Below are positions 16,025 through 23,943 of a stretch of DNA of 55,214 bases, in pieces. The number at the start of each line of letters is the position of its first letter. The stretch's first letter is position 1. Where the stretch lies: positions 1-55,214 of the forward strand of contig CALFWM010000022.1 of the NCBI GenBank assembly GCA_937928635.1. Direction: 5' to 3'. The notes beneath the pieces were generated by a model. That model was given only the letters and a program-made list of their open reading frames with translations, did not search any database and was not told the DNA's origin. Origin of the DNA: an uncultured Sulfitobacter sp. Lineage in GTDB: Bacteria; Pseudomonadota; Alphaproteobacteria; Rhodobacterales; Rhodobacteraceae. The translations under genes and the position numbers were made by a program.

Positions 16025-16762
16025 ATGCTGGACAAACACGCAAAACTGGAACGCAACGCCCTCGCCTTTGTTTTCGCCATTATTTTTGTGGCGTCTATCG
16101 GCGGCATTGTCGAAATCGCCCCGCTGTTCACCATTGATGAAACCGTCGAAGAAGTTGAGGACATGCGCGTCTACACCCCGCTGGAGGTCGCGGGGCGGAA
16201 CATCTATATCCGTGAAGGGTGCTACGCCTGTCATTCACAGATGATCCGAACCCTTCAGGACGAGGTTGAACGCTACGGTCCCTATTCTCTGGCGGTCGAA
16301 AGCCAGTATGACCACCCGATGCTCTGGGGCTCAAAAAGGACAGGTCCTGATCTGGCGCGGCTCGGCGAAAAATACTCGGATGCGTGGCACGTCGCGCATC
16401 TCATCAACCCTCGGGATGTGGTGCCCTCCTCTGTCATGCCTTCCTATGCGTGGCTTCAGCGCAACTCGCTCAAGTACGAGGATATGGACCTGCATCTTGC
16501 GGCACTCCGAAGGGTTGGTGTCCCTTACACAGACGAGATGATCGAAAGCGCCGCCCATGACACATACGGACAGGCCAAGCCTGATTCAGAACGTGCTGAC
16601 GCGTTCATGGAACGGTATGGCGAGGATTCCAATGTCAGAGCCTTTGACGGTGATCCCGGCCACTTAACCGAGATGGACGCGCTTGTCGCCTATCTTCAAA
16701 TTCTTGGACGCCTGACCGACGTCGCACATCAGCAAGCGAGCAACAGCACGGGGGGAGAATGA
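16025..16762 (+). CDS. ccoO: cbb3-type cytochrome c oxidase subunit II (mono-heme)
   Basis: The 245-residue protein has one N-terminal membrane anchor (about 11-32) and a periplasmic mono-heme c domain with Cys66-x2-Cys69-His70 (EGCYACHSQMIR). The downstream Met-ligand region is PSSVMPSY. It passes electrons from CcoP to CcoN. It starts 5 nt after the ccoN stop. Length and motifs are normal for CcoO. Confidence 0.96.
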   Translation: MLDKHAKLERNALAFVFAIIFVASIGGIVEIAPLFTIDETVEEVEDMRVYTPLEVAGRNIYIREGCYACHSQMIRTLQDEVERYGPYSLAVESQYDHPMLWGSKRTGPDLARLGEKYSDAWHVAHLINPRDVVPSSVMPSYAWLQRNSLKYEDMDLHLAALRRVGVPYTDEMIESAAHDTYGQAKPDSERADAFMERYGEDSNVRAFDGDPGHLTEMDALVAYLQILGRLTDVAHQQASNSTGGE

Positions 16763-16765
16763 CAC

Positions 16766-16936
16766 ATGGAATTTGATCACAATTTCTTCGTGGGTTTCGC
16801 CAAATCCTATGGGCTCTTTTATATGATGGCGTTCTTTTTTGGCACAGTCGTTTATGCATATTGGCCTTCCAACCAGAAGAAATTCGACCGGGCGGCGAAA
16901 AGTATCCTGGACGAGGATGAGGGGACGCAAAGATGA
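16766..16936 (+). CDS. ccoQ: cbb3-type oxidase subunit CcoQ
   Basis: The 56-residue protein has one membrane helix (about 14-31, SYGLFYMMAFFFGTVVYAYW) followed by a charged tail (NQKKFDRAAKSILDEDE). CcoQ stabilises the oxidase complex. The stop overlaps the ccoP start (ATGA). The gene is too short to be obvious without the synteny, but size, topology and position are diagnostic. Confidence 0.92.
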   Translation: MEFDHNFFVGFAKSYGLFYMMAFFFGTVVYAYWPSNQKKFDRAAKSILDEDEGTQR

Positions 16937-17814
16937 GCAAGCCAGAACGCGACCCCTATACCGGGCTCATGACGACCGGGCATGAATGGAACGGTATCAA
17001 AGAGCTTATGACCCCAATCCCGGGGCCGGTGAAATTTTTCCTTGCCCTCACGATCCTGTCTGCCGTTCTGCTTTGGATCCTTTATCCAACCTGGCCTTAC
17101 GGGCCAGGCTACACGAAAGGGGTTTTGGGCGTGGACCAAAGAACCCTCGTAGAGAACAATTTGACCAAATCCGCCGCACTGCGGTCGGTTTGGGAAGATA
17201 GGTTCACCTCTGCAGAGATGTCCGCGCTCGAAGCCGACGATGATGCCATGACGTTTGTGCGCTCGCATGGCGCGCGCCTCTTTGAAGACAATTGCTCTGC
17301 CTGCCACGGCCTTGATGCGGCGGGCGGTCCGGGATTTCCCAGTCTGACGGATGATCAATGGCTCTGGGGCGGCGACGCCGAAACGATCCTTGAAACTCTT
17401 CGGGTCGGCATCAACGCCCCACATGATGAAACCCGCTATGCGGAAATGTTGGCCTTTGGTGATCAGGGGATGCTCAATTCCGAGGAACGCCGCACGCTTA
17501 CCGACTATGTCATTTCACTTTCGCGGCCCGACGAATTGACCAAGGAACAGAAAGAACTGCTGCCAGCCGGGGCGGAGCTTTTTGACGCCAATTGTTCAAG
17601 TTGTCACGGCGAAGACGGGGGCGGTAGCCATGACGTCGGTGCGCCGAACCTCACAGATGATTTCTGGATCTATGGTGGTGATGCCGCGTCGATTGCCGCA
17701 ACGCTCCGCCATGGTCGTATCGGGGTCATGCCATACTGGGAAGACCGCCTGAGCGAGGCTGACCTTCGCCTTCTGAGCCTCTATGTGCGGGACCTTAGGC
17801 CAAACCAGCAATGA
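16933..17814 (+). CDS. ccoP: cbb3-type cytochrome c oxidase subunit III (di-heme)
   Basis: The 293-residue protein has one membrane anchor (about 33-52) and two cytochrome c domains, with heme sites Cys121-x2-Cys124-His125 (CSACHG) and Cys221-x2-Cys224-His225 (CSSCHG). The C-terminal domain ends with the Met-ligand region GVMPYWEDRL. It accepts electrons from the bc1/cytochrome c pool. Both junctions with neighbours are ATGA overlaps, so ccoQ, ccoP and the next small gene are coupled. Confidence 0.96.
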   Translation: MSKPERDPYTGLMTTGHEWNGIKELMTPIPGPVKFFLALTILSAVLLWILYPTWPYGPGYTKGVLGVDQRTLVENNLTKSAALRSVWEDRFTSAEMSALEADDDAMTFVRSHGARLFEDNCSACHGLDAAGGPGFPSLTDDQWLWGGDAETILETLRVGINAPHDETRYAEMLAFGDQGMLNSEERRTLTDYVISLSRPDELTKEQKELLPAGAELFDANCSSCHGEDGGGSHDVGAPNLTDDFWIYGGDAASIAATLRHGRIGVMPYWEDRLSEADLRLLSLYVRDLRPNQQ

Positions 17815-18029
17815 CCCAAGTGGCATCCGATAGCAGGGCAACCCACAAGCGCTGGACCTCCAGACCGTCGCTGTGGTTGCTGCTTGCGGCCCTTGCCGTG
17901 GCCGGTTTGCTGGTTGCCAATACACATCTGGTGATTGTCGCGGTATCATCACAACCCGGATGCGTGCCACACGACAAGGTCGCCGACAGTGAAACCCTGC
18001 ATATGCGTGCCGCCAAATCCGGGTGCTGA
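17811..18029 (+). CDS. small single-span membrane protein in the cbb3 cluster
   Basis: 72 residues with a basic N-terminus, one membrane helix (about 22-45, LWLLLAALAVAGLLVANTHLVIVAV), and a short periplasmic tail with two Cys and two His. The start overlaps the ccoP stop by ATGA. It occupies the place where ccoG/ccoH assembly genes usually follow ccoP, but it is much shorter than CcoH and lacks that domain. The Cys/His tail could bind copper or heme; this is speculation. No family was recognised. Confidence 0.75.
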   Translation: MTQVASDSRATHKRWTSRPSLWLLLAALAVAGLLVANTHLVIVAVSSQPGCVPHDKVADSETLHMRAAKSGC

Positions 18030-18042
18030 GAAAGGATGTAAA

Positions 18043-18864
18043 ATGACTGAAACAGCAACAACTGCTATAGAACCTCCGCTGCGCCCGGATTTTCGACGCG
18101 ACCTGCCGCTCTCGGCGCCTTTCGACTGGCTGAAAATGGGGATCAGGGACACGTTCCAATCGCCTGCAAGTAGTCTGGCTTACGGGCTTTTTGTGTTTGT
18201 CATTTCACTGATCACCATCGGGGGGCTGTTCCTGCTGGGATATGACTACATCCTCTTGCCTGCGCTTGCAGGGTTCATGGTCATGGGACCAGCCATTGCG
18301 GTGGGGCTATATGAAAAGAGCCTGCTGCTTGCGGCGGGGGAACGGCCCGGCCTGCGCGATATGATGTTTGTCCATGCGCGCTCCCCCGGCCAGATCCTGT
18401 TTGTCGGTGTCATCCTGATGCTGGTCGTGATGCTTTGGCTGCGCGCCGCGTTCCTTCTTTATGCGCTCTTCTTCGGGATGATCCCCTTTGGTGGCTTCGA
18501 TCAGGTGCTTGCCACGACTTTCAACACCCCACAGGGCTGGGGGTTGCTGCTTGTAGGAACCGCGACCGGCGGCCTGTTTGCGGCCTTTTCGTTCGCCATC
18601 AGCGCCTTTTCGATACCAATGCTCATGCACGAGCGCAAAGACGCATTGACGGCGATGGGGGTGAGCATGGCCATGGCATGGTCCAACAGAAATCTGGCCA
18701 TCGTCTGGGGTGGCATCGTCATCGCCCTGTTTGCCATCAGCCTCATGACCGCGCTGATCGGATTGATCGTGGTGTTCCCCATACTCGGGCATGCGACCTG
18801 GCACGCCTATGTTGCGATGCGGGGCGAGGCGGCACAGGTGATATCCGAGCCCGCCGAGGGATAG
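18043..18864 (+). CDS. DUF2189-type multi-span membrane protein
   Basis: The 273-residue protein has about six membrane segments and the motif pattern LPALAGFMVMGPAIAVGLYEKS and FPILGHATWHAYVAMRG seen in DUF2189 proteins. The start follows AAAGGATG. It lies between the cbb3 structural genes and the copper ATPase, within the same tight run. The family has no established function. Position suggests a link with oxidase assembly or respiratory membrane function. Confidence 0.8.
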   Translation: MTETATTAIEPPLRPDFRRDLPLSAPFDWLKMGIRDTFQSPASSLAYGLFVFVISLITIGGLFLLGYDYILLPALAGFMVMGPAIAVGLYEKSLLLAAGERPGLRDMMFVHARSPGQILFVGVILMLVVMLWLRAAFLLYALFFGMIPFGGFDQVLATTFNTPQGWGLLLVGTATGGLFAAFSFAISAFSIPMLMHERKDALTAMGVSMAMAWSNRNLAIVWGGIVIALFAISLMTALIGLIVVFPILGHATWHAYVAMRGEAAQVISEPAEG

Positions 18865-18868
18865 CGCA

Positions 18869-21061
18869 ATGGCGGTCGATGATCGTGACATCGTTCATGC
18901 CAGCACGGCGCTGCCTGACGGGCGGATGAGGCTCGAACTCAGCGTCCCGGGCATCCATTGCGGCGGATGCATCAGGAAGATTGAAACCGCGTTGGCGGAT
19001 GTTGCGAATGTCGCCTCTGCACGGGTCAACCTGTCGACACGGCGCCTGACGGTGCTCTTCCCCGACCCGGATAACCCCCCGGCAATCGGCAGCGTGCTTG
19101 ACCAGATCGGGTTCGACGCATTCATGAGCAGCCCGAAAGAGGGGGATGGCGACACCGCTTACCCTGCCTTGCTCAAATCCCTGGCCGTCGCGGCCTTTGC
19201 GGCAATGAATATCATGATGCTGTCGGTGGCTGTCTGGGCCGGGGCAGAGCCTGAAACAAGGCAATTGTTCCACTGGGTTTCGGCCGCCATTGCGCTTCCT
19301 GCCCTGATCTACAGCGGCCGGGTGTTCTATCTCAGCGCCTGGGACGCGCTTCGGCATGGCCGTACAAACATGGATGTCCCGATTACTGTCGGGCTGATCG
19401 TCACCTACGCGATGAGCCTCTATGATACGGTGACAGGCGGGGCACATGCCTATTTTGACGCCGCAACGAGCCTTCTGTTTTTCCTGCTTATCGGGCGGAC
19501 GCTGGACCATATGATGCGCCAGAAAGCCCGTTCTGCGATCGACGGCCTTCAGAAACTGATCCCGCTTGGTGTCGACCTTCTGGAAGACGACGGAACGACA
19601 ACATATCTGCCGACCGACAAAATCGAACCGGGCATGAGGATACTGCTGGCGGCAGGCGACCGCGTGCCCGTTGACGGGGTGATCGAAAATGGCCAGTCGG
19701 AAGTAGACCAGTCATTGGTCAGCGGCGAAAGCCACCCGGTCTTAATTGGTCCGGGCAGCGCGGTTGCTTCTGGTGGGTTGAACCTTTCGGGGTCCGTGGT
19801 CTTGCGCGCCTTGGCCCCACCGCAGGGATCATACCTTGCTGACATGATCCGCCTGATGGAAAAAGCCGAAGGGGCCCGTGGTCGCTTTACAAGGCTCGCT
19901 GACAAGGTTGCGTCACTCTATGCGCCGGTGGTGCATGTGACGGCGCTTGCTGCGTTTATCCTCTGGTACGGCATGGGGGGGGACATCCATCTGGCGCTGA
20001 CCATCGCGGTCAGCGTGTTGATCATCACCTGCCCCTGTGCGCTCGCGCTTGCCGTCCCCATGGTTCAGGTCACAGCGTTGCGGCGACTTTTTGATGCGGG
20101 GATCCTGATGAAGAACGGATCCGCGCTTGAAAGGCTGATCGAAGTCGACACGGTATTCTTCGACAAGACAGGGACATTGACGTTCAGCAAACCTTCGCTT
20201 GTCAATCAGGCGGGCATCGCCCCGGCAACCTTGAAGATCGCCGCGACATTGGCCCGCCATTCACGGCACCCCTATGCCGTGACAATTGCCGATCTGTGGC
20301 GGCAACGGTCATCGCAATTCGAGGACGCGCATGATGTTACGGAAATTCCGGGGTCCGGCATCGAAGGTGTCATTGAGGGGCGCAGGTTCAGGCTTGGCCG
20401 GCCCGCATGGGCGGCAGAAGGTGATGCGAATGCGCAGGCCGGCCGCGACACCGGCCCGGTCCTGACGCAGGATGGGACAGTCATTGCGGCATTCAGTTTT
20501 GAAGATGAAGTGCGGCCCGAAAGCCATGAGGTTGTCCTGAGCATGCGCGAGGCGGGCCTTGCACTGTCGGTTCTCTCAGGTGACAGCGAGGGGAAGGTCT
20601 CTAAGGTGGCGGGCTCACTTGGGATGCAGGACTATCGGTCCCAACATGTGCCTGACCAAAAGCTTCAGGCAGTCGAAAACGCCGTCCTGGACGGTTGGAA
20701 ACCAATGATGGTGGGGGACGGTATCAATGACGCACCGGCTTTGGCCGCGGCGCATGTTTCAATTGCACCTGCATCAGCGACAGATGTGGGCAGAACGGCG
20801 GCAGATGTTGTGTTGTTGAAGGATGATCTGCGCGATATCCTCACGCTCTTTGATGTGGCCCGATCAGCCCGGACCCTGACCGTTCAGAATGTAGGGTTTG
20901 CGCTTGTATACAACGCTGTTGCAATTCCTATCGCGTTCTTTGGCTATGTGACACCGCTTGTCGCTGCATTGGCGATGTCGACATCCTCTGTCATCGTTAT
21001 CCTGAATGCCCTGCGTTTGAATCCCACAAAGTCCGTCATCCCGACCCGGAGCAGCCTATGA
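18869..21061 (+). CDS. ccoI: copper-translocating P1B-type ATPase (CcoI/FixI)
   Basis: The 730-residue protein has an N-terminal heavy-metal domain with Cys31-x2-Cys34 (GIHCGGCIRKIE). P-type motifs are present: the CPC ion-binding motif in ITCPCALALAVP, phosphorylation site DKTGTL, HP locus SRHPYAV, and hinge GDGINDAPALAAA. CcoI supplies copper for CcoN maturation at the cytoplasmic membrane. It starts 4 nt after the DUF2189 gene and overlaps ccoS by ATGA. Neighbours make CcoI far more likely than a detoxifying CopA. Confidence 0.95.
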   Translation: MAVDDRDIVHASTALPDGRMRLELSVPGIHCGGCIRKIETALADVANVASARVNLSTRRLTVLFPDPDNPPAIGSVLDQIGFDAFMSSPKEGDGDTAYPALLKSLAVAAFAAMNIMMLSVAVWAGAEPETRQLFHWVSAAIALPALIYSGRVFYLSAWDALRHGRTNMDVPITVGLIVTYAMSLYDTVTGGAHAYFDAATSLLFFLLIGRTLDHMMRQKARSAIDGLQKLIPLGVDLLEDDGTTTYLPTDKIEPGMRILLAAGDRVPVDGVIENGQSEVDQSLVSGESHPVLIGPGSAVASGGLNLSGSVVLRALAPPQGSYLADMIRLMEKAEGARGRFTRLADKVASLYAPVVHVTALAAFILWYGMGGDIHLALTIAVSVLIITCPCALALAVPMVQVTALRRLFDAGILMKNGSALERLIEVDTVFFDKTGTLTFSKPSLVNQAGIAPATLKIAATLARHSRHPYAVTIADLWRQRSSQFEDAHDVTEIPGSGIEGVIEGRRFRLGRPAWAAEGDANAQAGRDTGPVLTQDGTVIAAFSFEDEVRPESHEVVLSMREAGLALSVLSGDSEGKVSKVAGSLGMQDYRSQHVPDQKLQAVENAVLDGWKPMMVGDGINDAPALAAAHVSIAPASATDVGRTAADVVLLKDDLRDILTLFDVARSARTLTVQNVGFALVYNAVAIPIAFFGYVTPLVAALAMSTSSVIVILNALRLNPTKSVIPTRSSL

Positions 21062-21231
21062 CCGCCAGTTATCTGTATTTGATCCCGGTCTCGCTGCTGC
21101 TTGGCGGTGTTGGTCTTTTTGCGTTTTTCTGGTGTTTGAGGTCGCGCCAGTATGACGACCTCAAGGGGGCCGCGGAACGCATCTTGCATGATGACCCTGA
21201 TGAGCAGGACGCACCTGCGCAAAAGGGCTGA
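21058..21231 (+). CDS. ccoS: cbb3-type oxidase assembly protein CcoS
   Basis: The 57-residue protein has one membrane helix (about 5-26, LYLIPVSLLLGGVGLFAFFWCL) followed by RSRQYDDLKGAAERIL. The pattern W-x-x-(R/K)-S-x-Q-(F/Y)-D-D-L-x-G-x-A is typical of CcoS. It is required for cofactor insertion in cbb3 oxidase. The start overlaps the ccoI stop. It is the last gene of the plus-strand run. Confidence 0.93.
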   Translation: MTASYLYLIPVSLLLGGVGLFAFFWCLRSRQYDDLKGAAERILHDDPDEQDAPAQKG

Positions 21232-21293
21232 TGCTGTCCAGATGTCTGTCACTTGCGGCCCTTGAAGCACCTGAACTTTCGGGCTGACGGGAT

Positions 21294-21320
21294 GTGATTC
21301 AGGTTTTTCGCATAGCGCCT
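21294..21320. repeat. possible MITE-I end
   Basis: The stretch from GATTCAGG to TTTTTCGCATAGCGCCTTA resembles the MITE-I terminus at 9150 (AAGCGTCATGCGAAAAACTTGAATC on the other strand). The opposite end is not clear. It lies between the converging ccoS and fdxA genes and could be a solo relic. Confidence 0.4.
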
Positions 21321-21658
21321 TAATCTCCTGACCCTGGTTTGCAGGAAAAATCCGCTTCCTTTCCGTTCACACCATTAAGTTCATCCGCGTCAGGCAAGGG
21401 GTCTCGCTTTTGGGTGATGTTGGGCCATTGTTCCGAATATTTTGCATTAAGCTCCAGCATCGCGGGCGTTGCTTCCGGGTCCACATCGCTGAATATGGCG
21501 TCAGCCGGGCATTCGGGAACGCAGACGCCACAGTCGATGCATTCGTCAGGGTGGATCACAAGCATGTTCTCCCCGTCATAAAAGCAATCCACCGGGCAGA
21601 CCTCAACACAGTCGGTGTATTTGCATTTGATGCAGTTCTCGGTCACCACAAATGTCAT
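21320..21658 (-). CDS. fdxA: 7Fe-8S ferredoxin (FdxA family)
   Basis: The 112-residue protein has the N-terminal cluster ligands [21 protein letters not shown] (the [3Fe-4S] set with a spare Cys) and the second set [18 protein letters not shown] ([4Fe-4S]). The C-terminal extension is typical of alphaproteobacterial FdxA. It is a cytoplasmic electron carrier. It overlaps the DUF488 gene by ATGA and is the distal gene of the nsrR-linked minus-strand operon, suggesting it feeds electrons to a redox repair or detoxification step. Confidence 0.93.
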   Translation of the reverse strand: MTFVVTENCIKCKYTDCVEVCPVDCFYDGENMLVIHPDECIDCGVCVPECPADAIFSDVDPEATPAMLELNAKYSEQWPNITQKRDPLPDADELNGVNGKEADFSCKPGSGD

Positions 21659-22077
21659 TTGGTGTTCCCGCCAGCGGGGTTGGTTTCCGGCGCGGGCGCG
21701 GTGCGCATCCGCGCGATGAGGAAATCCCTCAGGATCGCGGCGTGATTATGCTCAAGATCCGCATTGGCAAAGACCAGTGTCGTAATGTCATTTCGGGCAA
21801 TGCGCTCCACAATTGAAACGGAACGGTTAAGGTCAAGTTCTGCGAGATATTGCAACCGGAACTCGGGCCACCGCGCGTGATCTTTGTGGAACCACCGCCT
21901 CAGGTCAGCGCTTGGCGCAACCTCTTTTGCCCAAAGAAAAAGGTTCGCCCTTTCCTTTGAGATGCCGCGTGGCCAAAGCCGGTCAACCAAGATCCTCTTG
22001 CCATCACTGGCCAGAGGGGTTTCATAAATTCTGCGAAGCCCCAACCGACCATTGGTTGTTGAAGGTTGGTCCGCCAC
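21655..22077 (-). CDS. DUF488 family protein
   Basis: The 140-residue protein has the DUF488 signature [28 protein letters not shown] second conserved block is [20 protein letters not shown], and [21 protein letters not shown] follows. The family is of unknown biochemistry. It lies 3 bp after the heme-protein gene and overlaps fdxA. DUF488 genes often occur next to NO- or heme-related genes, and this placement fits that tendency. Confidence 0.88.
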   Translation of the reverse strand: MADQPSTTNGRLGLRRIYETPLASDGKRILVDRLWPRGISKERANLFLWAKEVAPSADLRRWFHKDHARWPEFRLQYLAELDLNRSVSIVERIARNDITTLVFANADLEHNHAAILRDFLIARMRTAPAPETNPAGGNTK

Positions 22078-22080
22078 CGG

Positions 22081-22302
22081 TCATTTCCAAAAGCTGTTGG
22101 CTTGGGCGATTGTCTGGAAATGCACTGCAACAACGTGGGACGCCGCTGTAAGGCTATCGGCGTTTTTTTCGTATTCCTGACGCAGTTCGTTGCGGATTTT
22201 TTCATCGGGTTGGGTGTATTTCACACCCATTCGTGAGAGTTTGATCGCCAATTCATAACCCTCTTGGGGTGTGTCGGTAATCAGTGTTTCAAGCCAAACC
22301 AT
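22081..22302 (-). CDS. hexameric tyrosine-coordinated heme protein (HTHP)
   Basis: The 73-residue protein (WLETLITDTPQEGYELAIKL, then RMGVKYTQPD, RQEYEKNADSL and VAVHFQTIAQANSFW) matches the HTHP family first described from Silicibacter (Ruegeria) pomeroyi. There a ring-shaped hexamer binds heme through a Tyr and shows peroxidase and catalase activity. Tyr44 in RQEYEKNAD aligns with the heme-ligand Tyr, by recall of the family. It is the first gene after the NsrR-like site at 22361 and precedes DUF488 and fdxA in one operon, which suggests an NO- or peroxide-linked role. Confidence 0.85.
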   Translation of the reverse strand: MVWLETLITDTPQEGYELAIKLSRMGVKYTQPDEKIRNELRQEYEKNADSLTAASHVVAVHFQTIAQANSFWK

Positions 22303-22360
22303 AGTGTTTTCCGTGAATGATTGCTACGCCTGTTTTCAGGACGGTAGAACGAAGAAGTTT

Positions 22361-22383
22361 AAGATTCAATTTACATATATCTT
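22361..22383. promoter_or_regulatory. candidate NsrR site upstream of the HTHP operon
   Basis: A 23-bp dyad with half-sites AAGATTCAATT and ACATATATCTT separated by one base. Outer AAGAT/ATCTT arms and total length match the known NsrR operator architecture. It lies about 60 bp upstream of the HTHP start and 87 bp downstream of the nsrR stop. Confidence 0.7.
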
Positions 22384-22469
22384 ATAGTGTTGGAGTCAAG
22401 TGACAAAGCAGCCCGCAGGATGAAACTTGCCGGTCAGCTACCGGCGACAGGCCCGACACGCCTTGCAGA

Positions 22470-22973
22470 TTACTTGTTCCGGATCAGGGGTAAGGGCTGG
22501 GCCGGTTCACTATCGGGTTCAAAGAATGGACCCCTTCGCGGGAACATACGTTCCATCGATGGCTCAAAGATATCCCGCGTCAGCATCATGTCTTTGAGCG
22601 TATAGGCGTCCAGCGTGCGTAGAAATGCGTCCAGGGCCTTGTTGAGGGGACCGGGCAGCTTGCAAAACTGCGAGATGATACAGTGGTTTTCTTCCCCAAA
22701 ACACTCCACAAGACGAAAATCCGGTTCTGTCAATCTGACCAGTTGACCAAGATTGATCTCTTCGGGTGCTTTCCCCAGACGAATACCACCCGACCTGCCC
22801 CTGACAGCGTGAATGTACCCTTCAGTCGACAGAAGATGGACAATTTTCATCAGATGACCTTTGGATACATCAAATGTCTTCTGAATTTCTGCGATCGTGG
22901 TCAATTGTTCCTCGTGGGCAGCTGTATACAGCAATACGCGCAAGGCATAATCAGTGAAGCTCGTCAGTCGCAT
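22470..22973 (-). CDS. nsrR: Rrf2-family NO-sensing regulator, NsrR type
   Basis: The 167-residue protein opens MRLTSFTDYALRVLLYTA, the NsrR-type start, with the winged helix through about 60 (SKGHLMKIVHLLSTEGYIHAVRGRSGGIRL). Three cysteines for an Fe-S cluster lie at 91, 98 and 104 (CFGEENHCIISQFC); NsrR proteins use three Cys with similar spacing. NO destroys the cluster and lifts repression. It is followed on the same strand by the HTHP-DUF488-fdxA operon with its own promoter site. A further NsrR-like site lies upstream of the gene, suggesting autoregulation. The C-terminus carries a longer tail than E. coli NsrR. Confidence 0.88.
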   Translation of the reverse strand: MRLTSFTDYALRVLLYTAAHEEQLTTIAEIQKTFDVSKGHLMKIVHLLSTEGYIHAVRGRSGGIRLGKAPEEINLGQLVRLTEPDFRLVECFGEENHCIISQFCKLPGPLNKALDAFLRTLDAYTLKDMMLTRDIFEPSMERMFPRRGPFFEPDSEPAQPLPLIRNK

Positions 22974-23057
22974 GCGTCACCCTTGGCGACCGTACCGGAT
23001 CGTTCATTCACGTCGAATTCCCTTCAAATCTATCAGTGTCGAACCGCAAAATCTCAT

Positions 23058-23080
23058 AACATATAGCATACATCTATCTT
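23058..23080. promoter_or_regulatory. candidate NsrR site upstream of nsrR
   Basis: A 23-bp element has half-sites AACATATAGCA and ACATCTATCTT. The right half closely matches those at 22361 and 28537. The left half is weaker. A separate 19-bp near-palindrome (CATCTATCTTAGAAAGATG) overlaps it at 23071-23089. Confidence 0.5.
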
Positions 23081-23455
23081 AGAAAGATGCTACTTGGATT
23101 GCCGCTTTCTCAGTGCTTTTCAACGTTTCATCCCAGGCTTTGAAGGGAGAGAGAGGCTTTCTCGGTCCGCCTCCCAAAGCAGCGTTCCGATGACCAACCT
23201 CAAATCCAAATCCGTTGCCAAAGCCATGAAGCAGGTCTTCTGCGACAGCCAGCAAGAGAGTGCCGGTTGACCGCTGAAACAGCGGCCAAGACATCCGGCT
23301 GGCCGCCCGTCGGTATGGCAGTGGCTGACATTGAAGAAACGGCGATGGTTACGGAAACGGATAAAACCGCCCAGAAGTCCCAGGGTAATCCTCAATCCAA
23401 TTTCGCAGGCATTGAAAACCGCATTTGGTGTTCGGGAATTGTGCACATGTCCCGT
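23081..23455. other. non-coding, probable decayed DNA
   Basis: ORFs of about 70-108 codons overlap on both strands without a recognisable family or ribosome-binding site. The stretch leads into IS relics and is best read as decayed mobile DNA. Confidence 0.4.
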
Positions 23456-23535
23456 CGCCTAGAGCCGTGCCTCAAGCTCTGCGTCCGACAGATCATCCGG
23501 CAGCGGCCAAGACAGATCCCCTCAAAACGACCACC
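23456..23535 (-). pseudogene. IS21-family IstA fragment
   Basis: The minus-strand frame reads LSWPLPDDLSDAELEARL followed by a stop. This matches the short linker after the HTH of IS21 IstA transposases. Only this remnant is recognisable. Confidence 0.6.
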
Positions 23536-23589
23536 AAATCACACAGATCGGGGGTGGGGGATGCTCCGGCACCGGTGGCCGGAGCAAGT

Positions 23590-23790
23590 CTGAACGGATG
23601 GCCCCATACGTCCGGAATGCGCAATGTGCCCTTGCGGCGATTACCTTGCTGGTTAGCGGGTTCGGCATCGGGCTCATAACCGAGATGTTCGCTCAGTCGC
23701 GCGCTAAGCATCCTCTCCATCAGGCGGACCTACAGTTCTTTCAGCAGCCCCTTGATCACCCAGCAAATCTTCGGCGTTCTCAACGCCGTT
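23590..23790 (-). pseudogene. IS256-family transposase N-terminal fragment
   Basis: The minus-strand frame reads IKGLLKEL, a stop, then MERMLSARLSEHLGYEPD and NRRKGT. This matches the conserved N-terminus of IS256 transposases (E-x-x-L-x-AEL-x-x-HLGYE). The DDE core is missing. It is a truncated relic. Confidence 0.7.
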
Positions 23791-23943
23791 AAGTAAACCG
23801 GTCTAAAACTTCCTTGGAAATCGTCATTGTTGTCATGCGCCTTTAGCTTGAAAACATGGACACAATTACTCAGAGACAGATGACCGACGTTCTCAGTAAC
23901 CAACGTGCTGAACGAATTGAGGTTGGCTTTTTGACAAGCGATA

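Noticed and set aside
18307..19510. Long minus-strand frames opposite the DUF2189 and ccoI genes
   Set aside because: Antisense shadows of well-supported genes in high-GC DNA; no ribosome-binding sites or family motifs.
22921..22932. GCTGTATACAGC palindrome, same core as the GntR operators
   Set aside because: It lies inside the nsrR coding sequence near the N-terminus and is explained by codons; chance match is the simpler reading, although binding was not tested.
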